Below, in pieces: positions 1 through 6,154 of a stretch of 15,340 bases of DNA. Both the position numbers and the translations under genes were made by a program. Source of the stretch: an uncultured Haemophilus sp. (lineage in GTDB: Bacteria > Pseudomonadota > Gammaproteobacteria > Enterobacterales > Pasteurellaceae). The notes beneath the pieces are model-generated. The model searched no databases, had not been told where the DNA came from, and saw nothing but the letters and a program-made list of their open reading frames with translations. The stretch spans positions 1-15,340 of the forward strand of contig CAJLFU010000041.1 in the NCBI GenBank assembly GCA_905205995.1, in the 5' to 3' direction. Positions within the stretch are counted from its first letter, which is position 1, and each line of letters begins with the position of its first letter.

Positions 1-383
1 ACCAATGGTAGGCTTGTCCATTGTGTTGTTTTAATATTCTCCACTTTAGAATCTAATGCCATGAATACAAATTCATTACCGCTTACGCCGGCAAATTCAT
101 AAATATGGAATTCATCTTGTTTTTCCAATACCACAAGATCACCAATGAAAAGGCTGTCATTTTTTTCAACCACTAACATATCGCCCATTTCAATTCCCCA
201 AGCAAGCATATTCGGATTCGTTACACGAATAAAACAAGTTTGTTGTGGACGTTTGATGCAATAAAGGTTGAGATCTAATTTTTTATTAAATGTCGATTTG
301 CTTTCAACATCATTGAAAAATGGCATAGGATGATAAGAAAACGTCATATCATTTTGTGCAACTGTATTTGCGTAGTTCATCAT
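1..383 (-). CDS. UmuD/LexA-like S24-family protein, SOS-controlled, C-terminus outside window (partial)
   Basis: Reading leftward from ATG at 383, an open frame runs off the window edge after 127 codons. An AAGGA ribosome site lies 7 bases before this ATG; a second ATG follows at once. Residues about 37-100 align with E. coli UmuD: LDLN, then a strand F-I-R-V, then GIEMGDMLVV (UmuD GISDGDLLIV), then GDLVVLEKQDEF (UmuD GDIVIAAVDGEF). UmuD is the self-cleaving accessory subunit of DNA polymerase V. Here the position of catalytic Ser60 is Asn58 (motif NPNM instead of GDSM), and the position of Lys97 is Tyr95. The N-terminal Cys-Gly cleavage site of UmuD is also not seen. The fold is therefore probably kept without self-cleavage. 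A LexA box in the promoter supports a DNA-damage role. It resembles proteins called ImpA/UmuD-like in Haemophilus. Family assignment is good; the biochemical role is unknown. Confidence 0.8.
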   Translation of the reverse strand, partial: MMNYANTVAQNDMTFSYHPMPFFNDVESKSTFNKKLDLNLYCIKRPQQTCFIRVTNPNMLAWGIEMGDMLVVEKNDSLFIGDLVVLEKQDEFHIYEFAGVSGNEFVFMALDSKVENIKTTQWTSLPL

Positions 384-437
384 CTTGTGTTCCTTTTAGT
401 TAATGTGTTTTTAATCATTGGTTGTTTATACAGGTGT

Positions 438-467
438 AATATACTGTGGTTAGATACAGTATGTCAA
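438..467 (-). promoter_or_regulatory. Sigma70 promoter of the UmuD-like gene
   Basis: On the minus strand TTGACA (467-462) is a perfect -35 box. An 18-base spacer follows, then TATATT (443-438), five of six matches to the -10 consensus. Transcription would begin near 431, giving a leader of about 48 bases to the ATG at 383. The LexA box fills the spacer, so repressor binding would exclude RNA polymerase. Confidence 0.75.
442..461. promoter_or_regulatory. LexA (SOS) box
   Basis: The plus strand reads TACTGT, eight bases, ACAGTA: both half-sites match the gammaproteobacterial LexA operator (TACTGT-N8-ACAGTA) perfectly. One more flanking A/T pair extends the symmetry to 441-462. It sits exactly between the -35 and -10 boxes of the leftward UmuD-like gene, the usual place for LexA repression. 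The sstT start lies about 195 bases away on the other side, so control of sstT is less likely. Confidence 0.85.
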
Positions 468-555
468 TAGGGCATAGAAAAAATTTTTTTATAGGCGAAA
501 ATTTTAGAAAAAATTCATTCTAGGCTTAAAAAGTTCAAGTTTTTAATAAAATAAT

Positions 556-623
556 AAAGAAAAAATTTTCTTTTAAACAAAATTTAAGCTATCTTTACTC
601 TGTTTCGGTGGATCGTAACGATC
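556..623. promoter_or_regulatory. sstT upstream region with two inverted repeats
   Basis: The sequence between the LexA box and sstT (about 470-656) is very AT-rich, and I cannot pick a convincing sigma70 promoter in it. Two symmetric elements stand out. One is AAAGAAAA/TTTTCTTT with a two-base centre at 556-573. The other is GATCGT-A-ACGATC at 611-623, a perfect 13-base dyad containing two GATC sites, 33 bases before the sstT start. Either could be an operator or, for the second, a small leader hairpin. No regulator is assigned. Confidence 0.3.
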
Positions 624-656
624 TGAAGTTCAACTTAATCTTTATTTAAAATTATT

Positions 657-1898
657 ATGAATACATCACGTTTATTTCATTTTCTTTTCCAAGGTAATTT
701 GGTAAAACGAATTGCCGTTGGTTTGGTACTCGGGATCCTTGTTGCATTGGTGAATGAGAGTGTTAAAAATTCAGCAGGTATCGATCTTGCGTCTAGCTTT
801 GGTGTGCTAGGTCAAATTTTCGTTAAAGCATTACGTGCAGTTGCACCAATTTTGATTTTCTTCCTTGTTATGGCTGCACTGGCTAATAAGAAAGTGGGCT
901 CTAAAAGCAATATGAAAGAAATCGTGGTGCTTTATCTTGTGGGAACCTTCTTAGCCGCTGTTGCTGCGGTAATTGCAAGTATGGCATTCCCGTCAGAGGT
1001 GGCACTTGCGGTAAAAGAAGATGCGAGCTCTGCGCCTCAATCTGTTGGCCAAGTAATGCTTACTTTAGTATTGAATGTGGTAGATAACCCATTAAATGCA
1101 ATTTTCAAAGCAAACTTTATCGGTGTTTTAGCGTGGTCTATTGGTTTAGGCCTAGCCCTTCGTCATGCATCAGATGCAACGAAACAAGTGGTGGCTGATT
1201 TTGCAGAAGGCATTTCTAAAATTGTTCATGTCATTATTTCTTTTGCACCGTTCGGAGTATTTGGTTTAGTGGCTGAAACTTTATCTGATAGAGGATTAGC
1301 GGCGTTAGGTGGATATGTTCAATTATTATTTGTGTTAATCGGTACAATGTTATTCACTGCATTTGTGCTTAACCCAATTCTTGTTTATTGGAAAATTCGT
1401 CGTAACCCATATCCATTAGTTTGGACTTGTGTACGTGAAAGTGGTGTAACTGCATTCTTTACTCGTAGTTCTGCAGCAAACATCCCGGTAAACATTGAAT
1501 TAGCAAAACGCTTAAATCTTGATGAAGAAACCTATTCTGTGGCAATTCCATTAGGTGCGAATATCAATATGGCGGGTGCAGCGATTACCATTACTGTATT
1601 AACGTTAGCGGCTGTTCATACATTAGGTATGGAAGTATCTTTCGTCAGTGCTGTATTATTAAGTATCGTTGCGGCGCTTTGTGCGTGTGGTGCTTCTGGT
1701 GTGGCAGGCGGTTCATTATTATTAATTCCATTAGCTTGTAGCTTATTCGGTATTAATGATGACATCGCAGCACAAATGATTGGTGTAGGTTTCGTGATCG
1801 GTATCTTACAAGACTCAACTGAAACAGCACTTAACTCATCAACTGACGTATTATTTACTGCGGCAGTATGTATGGAAGAAGAGCGTAAAAACGGTTAA
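657..1898 (+). CDS. sstT: Na+/serine-threonine symporter SstT
   Basis: Imports serine and threonine with sodium across the inner membrane; member of the dicarboxylate/amino acid:cation symporter (DAACS) family. The 413 residues equal the E. coli length (414) and match from the start: a short amphipathic head, LVKRIAVGLVLGILVAL (about 16-32), then ALRAVAPILIFFLVMAALAN. The substrate-site signatures are present: TAFFTRSSAANIP from residue 265, and NINMAGAA from 302 (the DAACS NMDGT-like unwound helix). Many hydrophobic segments are spread along the protein. The ATG at 657 fits the family N-terminus, although no clear Shine-Dalgarno sequence precedes it (the stretch is A/T only). A terminator follows 15 bases after the stop, so it is probably a single-gene unit. 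Confidence 0.95.
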   Translation: MNTSRLFHFLFQGNLVKRIAVGLVLGILVALVNESVKNSAGIDLASSFGVLGQIFVKALRAVAPILIFFLVMAALANKKVGSKSNMKEIVVLYLVGTFLAAVAAVIASMAFPSEVALAVKEDASSAPQSVGQVMLTLVLNVVDNPLNAIFKANFIGVLAWSIGLGLALRHASDATKQVVADFAEGISKIVHVIISFAPFGVFGLVAETLSDRGLAALGGYVQLLFVLIGTMLFTAFVLNPILVYWKIRRNPYPLVWTCVRESGVTAFFTRSSAANIPVNIELAKRLNLDEETYSVAIPLGANINMAGAAITITVLTLAAVHTLGMEVSFVSAVLLSIVAALCACGASGVAGGSLLLIPLACSLFGINDDIAAQMIGVGFVIGILQDSTETALNSSTDVLFTAAVCMEEERKNG

Positions 1899-1913
1899 TT
1901 AAATGAATCTGAC

Positions 1914-1944
1914 AAGGCGGGCAAATTGCTCGCCTTTTGTTTTT
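1914..1944 (+). terminator. Rho-independent terminator of sstT
   Basis: AAGGCGGGC (1914-1922), a five-base loop AAATT, then GCTCGCCTT (1928-1936) form a nine-pair stem with one G-U pair. The U-rich tail continues to 1944 (TTTTGTTTTT, first Ts shared with the stem). It lies wholly between the sstT stop and the modF start chosen here. Confidence 0.85.
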
Positions 1945-1956
1945 AAGGGAAAGAGA

Positions 1957-3405
1957 ATGACACTTTTAATTCAGCAAGCAAAATTTGAGCTTCATCAAAA
2001 ACAGACCTTAAACTTACCGCACTTTGCGATTGAGCCACGACAATATTGGGTTGTGGTAGGCAGTAATGGGAGTGGAAAATCAGCGTTTGCTTTAGCTTTG
2101 CAAAATGAATTGCCTTTACAGGAAGGGGAGTATCGTAATACTTTCAAATGTGTTCAATCTTTCTCTTTTGAAAAACAGCGAGAAATTCTTGAAGCGACAT
2201 TAAAGAACTTAAATAACGATGATACCGATCCTGATTTTTTTGGTAAAACTGCAAGAGAAACCATTTTAAATGGTAGTACGGCGCTTACTTTTTGTGAACA
2301 AATTGCAGAAAAATTAGGGATTACTTATCTCTTAGATCGTTTTTTTATCAAACTTTCCACTGGCGAAACTCGAAAAGTCTTATTGGCACAAGCGTTATTA
2401 CAAAAGCCCGATCTATTAATTTTAGATGAGCCTTTTGAAGGGCTAGATCAGCAATCAGTGCAAGATTGGATGGCAATGTTGAGCGAGCTGAAAAAAGAAT
2501 GTGCAATCGTTCTGATCGTTAATCGTCTAGCAGATATTCCAGAACAGTCCACTCATTTAGCCATGTTGGAAAATTTAGAGGTAGTACTAGAAGGTGAACG
2601 CCAATCCATTGAGCAACAAAGTATTTATCAACAATTAGTTTATGCGGAGCAGTCTGTTGATGTGGCTTTGCCAGAACCAGCGTCACCATTACTAAAACTG
2701 CCTGAAAATCAACCGCACTTTGAGCTTAAAAATGTCACGGTCAAGTATGGCGATAAAATCATTTTGGATCATTTAAACTGGGTTGTTCAACCTCATCAAA
2801 ATTGGTGGATTAAAGGACCAAATGGTGCAGGGAAGTCTACTTTACTTTCTTTAATTACAGGTGATCACCCGCAAGCATTTGCTAATCATGTGGTGATCTT
2901 TGGTAAACAACGTGGCTCAGGTGAAACCATTTGGGATATTAAACAAAAAATTGGTTACGTAAGTAGCCAACTACATTTAGATTATCGTGTGAATTGTTCC
3001 GTGCTAGATGTGATTATTTCAGGCTTTTTTGACAGTATTGGGATTTATCAACAAGTGCCAGAGGCAATTCGTTTGAAAGCCATGCAGTGGTTAGCTCGTT
3101 TAAATCTGACTTATTTAGCAAAAACGCCATTTCGTTCACTTTCTTGGGGGCAGCAACGTTTGCTTTTAATCACACGAGCGATGGTGAAACATCCACCTGT
3201 TTTAATTTTAGATGAGCCTTTTCAAGGGCTTGATGGATTAAATCGTAAGCTAGTGAAACATTTTATCGAACAACTGGTAAATAATAGCGAAACGCAGCTT
3301 TTATTTGTTTCTCATCAAGATTTAGATGCGCCGAATTGCATTACGCATCTTTTTGAATTTATAAGAGAAAACGATAAATATATTTATGTACAAAGTGCGG
3401 TCTAA
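1957..3405 (+). CDS. modF: ModF, double ABC-type ATPase linked to molybdate metabolism
   Basis: A 482-residue soluble protein with two ATP-binding cassettes and no membrane segment, as in E. coli ModF (490). Cassette 1: Walker A GSNGSGKS (35-42), signature LSTGE (133-137), Walker B LLILDEP (153-159). Cassette 2: Walker A GPNGAGKST (287-295), signature LSWGQQR (395-401), Walker B VLILDEP (415-421). ModF-specific stretches include GSGETIWDIK, IGYVSSQLHLDYRV, GFFDSIGIYQ and the C-terminal CITHLFEF. In E. coli modF follows modE; its exact task is unsettled. Here modE is absent and sstT precedes it across a terminator, so it must have its own promoter or rely on readthrough. The ATG at 1957 is preferred because AAGGGA precedes it; the in-frame ATG at 1903 would put the terminator inside the gene. 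Three uptake sequences lie inside (2016, 2712, 3393), the last at the stop codon. Confidence 0.92.
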   Translation: MTLLIQQAKFELHQKQTLNLPHFAIEPRQYWVVVGSNGSGKSAFALALQNELPLQEGEYRNTFKCVQSFSFEKQREILEATLKNLNNDDTDPDFFGKTARETILNGSTALTFCEQIAEKLGITYLLDRFFIKLSTGETRKVLLAQALLQKPDLLILDEPFEGLDQQSVQDWMAMLSELKKECAIVLIVNRLADIPEQSTHLAMLENLEVVLEGERQSIEQQSIYQQLVYAEQSVDVALPEPASPLLKLPENQPHFELKNVTVKYGDKIILDHLNWVVQPHQNWWIKGPNGAGKSTLLSLITGDHPQAFANHVVIFGKQRGSGETIWDIKQKIGYVSSQLHLDYRVNCSVLDVIISGFFDSIGIYQQVPEAIRLKAMQWLARLNLTYLAKTPFRSLSWGQQRLLLITRAMVKHPPVLILDEPFQGLDGLNRKLVKHFIEQLVNNSETQLLFVSHQDLDAPNCITHLFEFIRENDKYIYVQSAV

Positions 3406-3450
3406 TTTGATAGACTTTTCTTATATTTCCTCATCATTAAGGAGCAATCT

Positions 3451-4365
3451 ATGGAAGGCTTATCTATTGCCGCAATCGTCTTTATTGTATTAGTTGTCGT
3501 TGTACTTTTTTCTGCACTCAAAACTGTACCGCAAGGTTATAACTGGACAATTGAGCGTTTTGGGCGTTATACCCATACCTTAATGCCGGGCTTGAACTTT
3601 GTGGTCCCATTTGTGGATCGTGTTGGTCGTAAGATCAATATGATGGAACAGGTATTAGATATTCCGTCACAAGAAGTGATTTCTAAGGATAACGCCAACG
3701 TATCCATTGATGCGGTCTGTTTCGTTCAGGTGATTGATGCTCGCAGTGCAGCTTATGAAGTAAATCATTTGGAACAAGCAATTATCAATTTAACCATGAC
3801 TAACATTCGTACAGTGCTAGGCTCGATGGAATTGGATGAAATGCTTTCTCAACGTGATTCCATTAATGGTCGTTTATTGGCAATTGTGGATGAAGCGACC
3901 AATCCTTGGGGGATTAAAGTCACCCGTATTGAAATTCGCGATGTACGTCCACCACGTGAATTGATTGATTCAATGAACGCACAAATGAAAGCTGAACGTA
4001 ATAAACGTGCGGAAGTGTTGGAAGCGGAAGGTATTCGTCAGGCGGAAATTTTACGTGCAGAAGGGGAAAAACAAGCCCGAATTCTGAAAGCGGAAGGGGA
4101 ACGTCAAGAAGCCTTCTTACAAGCAGAAGCACGTGAACGTGCAGCAGAAGCAGAAGCGAAAGCAACCCAAATGGTGTCAGAGGCGATTGCCAGCGGTGAT
4201 ACCAAAGCGATCAATTACTTTATCGCACAAAAATATACAGAAGCCTTAAAACAAATCGGTGGTTCACCGAACAGCAAAGTGGTCATGATGCCGCTTGAAG
4301 CAGGCAATCTAATCGGCTCGGTAGCGGGCATTGCCGAACTGTTAAAAGTCGACAAAAAAGCGTAA
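3451..4365 (+). CDS. qmcA: QmcA, stomatin/prohibitin-type (SPFH, band 7) membrane protein
   Basis: 304 residues, as E. coli QmcA (305). Residues about 5-24 form one hydrophobic membrane anchor, followed by the SPFH domain: VPQGYNWTIERFGRY, LMPGLNFVVPFVDRV, DIPSQEVISKDNANVSIDA, and the NPWGIKVTRIEIRDVRPP end motif. Then comes a long charged helix with repeated E-A-E-G-x-x-Q-A units (about 180-235), which should form a coiled coil for oligomer assembly. In the family these proteins build membrane-bound ring assemblies linked to FtsH-type proteolysis and lipid domains. AAGGAG sits 6 bases before the ATG. The NfeD partner follows, the classic stomatin-NfeD pair. Forty-five bases separate it from modF with no terminator, so it may be cotranscribed with modF or have a weak promoter I cannot identify. 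Confidence 0.93.
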   Translation: MEGLSIAAIVFIVLVVVVLFSALKTVPQGYNWTIERFGRYTHTLMPGLNFVVPFVDRVGRKINMMEQVLDIPSQEVISKDNANVSIDAVCFVQVIDARSAAYEVNHLEQAIINLTMTNIRTVLGSMELDEMLSQRDSINGRLLAIVDEATNPWGIKVTRIEIRDVRPPRELIDSMNAQMKAERNKRAEVLEAEGIRQAEILRAEGEKQARILKAEGERQEAFLQAEARERAAEAEAKATQMVSEAIASGDTKAINYFIAQKYTEALKQIGGSPNSKVVMMPLEAGNLIGSVAGIAELLKVDKKA

Positions 4366-4371
4366 TTTCCT

Positions 4372-4403
4372 AAAGTGCGGTTAAAAATGACCGCACTTTT
4401 TCT
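4372..4403 (+). terminator. Inverted pair of uptake sequences forming a hairpin with U-tract, between qmcA and ybbJ
   Basis: AAAGTGCGGT (4372-4381), an eight-base loop, then ACCGCACTTT (4390-4399) give a perfect ten-pair stem followed by TTCTC. Head-to-head uptake sequences used as terminators are common in Haemophilus. Here it sits inside a gene pair that normally works together, so it may act as partial termination or as an mRNA-stability hairpin between qmcA and its NfeD partner. Confidence 0.7.
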
Positions 4404-4417
4404 CTCAAGGAGTTGAT

Positions 4418-4873
4418 ATGGCAGATTGGTTAACAACTTGGTCGGTATGGCATTGGTTAGTATTAGGTTTTATATTATTAATCGCTGAAACCCTCGTGCC
4501 TGGTGTATTTTTATTATGGTGGGGCTTGGCCGCGATTGTGGCTGCAGGCGTAATGGCATTGGTGCCGAGTTTATCTTTAACCGTGTTAGCCGTTTTTTAT
4601 GCGATTTTAGCAATTATTTTTTCGCTACTTTGGTGGAAATACCAACATAGTAAAGATAATCAGGATCAATCACGTACAACCTTAAACCAACGAGATCATA
4701 CTCTGTTAGGTAAAAAAGGAACGGTATTAGAAATCGGTTTTAACGGGATTGGTCGTGGTGCCTTTGGCGATACCACATGGCGTATCCAAGGCGAGCATTT
4801 AACAGTGAATGATCTGGTGGTGGTAGAACGCGTTGATGGCATTACACTGTTAGTGAAAAAGGTAGCAGAATGA
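4418..4873 (+). CDS. ybbJ: NfeD-family membrane protein, YbbJ type, partner of QmcA
   Basis: 151 residues, matching E. coli YbbJ (152). Residues about 10-75 are two to three closely packed membrane segments, with the LIAETLVPGVFLLWWGLAA pattern of short NfeD proteins. From about residue 90 comes the LNQRDHTLLGKKG motif and a small beta-barrel (OB-fold) ending GITLLVKKV. NfeD proteins are encoded next to stomatin-like proteins and bind them; the OB domain is thought to face the cytoplasm. A strong AAGGAG is 6 bases upstream of the ATG. Its stop overlaps the next start in ATGA (4870-4873), so the oxidoreductase is translationally coupled to it. No catalytic Ser/Lys protease domain, as found in long NfeD proteins, is present. 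Confidence 0.88.
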   Translation: MADWLTTWSVWHWLVLGFILLIAETLVPGVFLLWWGLAAIVAAGVMALVPSLSLTVLAVFYAILAIIFSLLWWKYQHSKDNQDQSRTTLNQRDHTLLGKKGTVLEIGFNGIGRGAFGDTTWRIQGEHLTVNDLVVVERVDGITLLVKKVAE

Positions 4874-5475
4874 ATCATTTAATTATTTTTGCGCATCCCA
4901 ATAGTCAAAAAAGTTTTGGTCGCGCCATAGTGGATCGCGTTGTAAAAGCAAGCCAACAGCTTGGTGTTGAAACCCATTTGCGCGATCTTTACATCATGGA
5001 ATTTAACCCGATTATTTCCTTTGAAGAATTACAATCGGCGAATAAAGGGATTATTCCGGCAGAAATTCAGCAAGAACATGAGTTTATTCGCCAAGCAGAT
5101 TTGATTACGATGGTTTATCCTTTATGGTGGATGGGCTTTCCTGCAATGCTGAAAGGCTATTTGGATCGTGTATTAAGTCATGGTTTTGCTTATAAAACAG
5201 AAAATGGTGAATCCAAAGGTCTGCTTCAAGATAAAGCGATGCAGCAATTTATCACCATAGGGAGTAGCGTAGCAAAATATCAAGAATACGGAGTCGATAA
5301 ATCCCTCAATCATTGTTTGATCAATGGTTTATTTAATTATTGCGGTATTGAAAATGTGGATTACACTTTGTTCGGTGATATTCATATTATCGATGATGCC
5401 GCTCGCCAAGCGATGCTTGATGAAGCTGCCGAAAAAACAACGGCAAAATTGACCGCACTTTTAGCTCAATCGTGA
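4870..5475 (+). CDS. Flavodoxin-fold NAD(P)H-dependent oxidoreductase (quinone reductase-like, Flavodoxin_2 family)
   Basis: 201 residues. The N-terminus LIIFAHPNSQKSFGRAI (4-20) is the first strand and phosphate loop that binds FMN or FAD. HEFIRQADLITMVYPLWW, running into MGFPAMLKGYLDRVL (about 70-102), is the hallmark of the NQO1/KefF/MdaB-like family, with the WW pair by the flavin ring. Known members reduce quinones or related electrophiles by two electrons and act in the cytosol near the membrane. The substrate here cannot be told. The start overlaps the ybbJ stop by four bases, and its stop lies 23 bases before the next start, so the three genes form one unit. An uptake sequence (ACCGCACTT, 5452) encodes part of the C-terminal helix. 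Confidence 0.85.
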   Translation: MNHLIIFAHPNSQKSFGRAIVDRVVKASQQLGVETHLRDLYIMEFNPIISFEELQSANKGIIPAEIQQEHEFIRQADLITMVYPLWWMGFPAMLKGYLDRVLSHGFAYKTENGESKGLLQDKAMQQFITIGSSVAKYQEYGVDKSLNHCLINGLFNYCGIENVDYTLFGDIHIIDDAARQAMLDEAAEKTTAKLTALLAQS

Positions 5476-5498
5476 GCACAATCATAGGAAAGCAACAG

Positions 5499-6056
5499 AT
5501 GTCAGAAACTCAAGTAAATAATTTTTCTTTAATAAGCCGCCTATTTGGCAATTTATTTTATCGTAGCCCTACGGATCCAATTTTGAGTGGGGTATTTGAT
5601 TGGCTGCAGCAACAAGGTTTAAGTCAAGTGTGGGCACTTTCTACGGATAAAGAAAGCGAAGCGGCCATTGATAATTTACAAATGAAAATTGATTTAACGT
5701 TGCTTGATCAAGAATATCAAAAATTGTTTGGTCCAAATGGTAACGTACCGACAGCTATTTCAAGTTATGATATGGATGTGCAACGTTTTGTGGATTTTCG
5801 TCATGCTCGTAATGTGCCCGAAGCAGAGAATGTGGATCACTTCGCCTTGTTATTGCTTACGGCTTCTTGGTTAGAAGACAACACGGAATCGCTATCTGCT
5901 CAACAGGGTTTATTCGGTGATTTTCTCTTGCCTTGCGCAGCGAAATTCTTAACCCAAGTAGAAACTTATGCAACGCTTCCTTTCTATCGTTCATTGGCGT
6001 ATTTAACCCGTGAAATCTTGGCTGCAATGGCTGATGAGTTAGAGGAAGGCGAGTAG
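5499..6056 (+). CDS. ycdY: YcdY-like chaperone of the TorD/DmsD family
   Basis: 185 residues, all-helical. Family motifs: LISRLFGNLFYRSPTDP at the N-terminus, the DQEYQKLFGPNG...P motif near the middle, HFALLLLTASWLED, and the end FYRSLAYLTREILAAMADELEE, closely matching E. coli YcdY (184 residues). TorD-family chaperones bind Tat signal peptides or help load cofactors into molybdo-enzymes. YcdY itself has been tied in E. coli to the metal-loaded phosphatase YcdX rather than to a known reductase, so a specific client is not claimed. I take the ATG at 5499 because AGGAA precedes it at proper distance and the family starts there. A GTG at 5472 in the same frame overlaps the preceding stop but lacks its own ribosome site. 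Last gene of the qmcA cluster; terminators follow directly. Confidence 0.82.
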   Translation: MSETQVNNFSLISRLFGNLFYRSPTDPILSGVFDWLQQQGLSQVWALSTDKESEAAIDNLQMKIDLTLLDQEYQKLFGPNGNVPTAISSYDMDVQRFVDFRHARNVPEAENVDHFALLLLTASWLEDNTESLSAQQGLFGDFLLPCAAKFLTQVETYATLPFYRSLAYLTREILAAMADELEEGE

Positions 6057-6074
6057 TTTTCATCAATAGAATAG

Positions 6075-6093
6075 ATCTCTAAAAGAGATTTTT
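6075..6093 (+). terminator. Small hairpin with T5, likely secondary terminator
   Basis: ATCTCT (6075-6080), loop AAA, AGAGAT (6084-6089) and then further Ts to 6093. The stem is short and AT-rich, so it is weak alone; it lies in tandem with the stronger hairpin just downstream. Confidence 0.45.
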
Positions 6094-6103
6094 AGATAAC
6101 AAT

Positions 6104-6141
6104 AAAAAAGCCCCGTGAATCAAAACGCGGGGCTTTTATTT
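6104..6141. terminator. Bidirectional rho-independent terminator between ycdY and gyrA
   Basis: AAAAGCCCCG (6106-6115) and CGGGGCTTTT (6128-6137) form a GC-rich ten-pair stem with a 12-base loop. Runs of A on the left and T on the right give a U-tract on either strand, so it can end both the rightward qmcA cluster and leftward gyrA. Confidence 0.92.
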
Positions 6142-6154
6142 AATGGAAGATCAA

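Noticed and set aside
1903..1956. Longer modF N-terminus from the ATG at 1903
   Set aside because: It would place the sstT terminator hairpin inside the coding region, has no ribosome site, and adds residues not found in ModF.
3920..4165. Leftward 81-codon open frame inside qmcA
   Set aside because: It is the reverse of the repeated Glu-Ala coiled-coil coding sequence, Leu-rich by that reason, and has no ribosome site or independent support.
5472..5498. GTG start for the YcdY-like gene
   Set aside because: It overlaps the previous stop but has no ribosome site; the ATG at 5499 has AGGAA and fits the family N-terminus.
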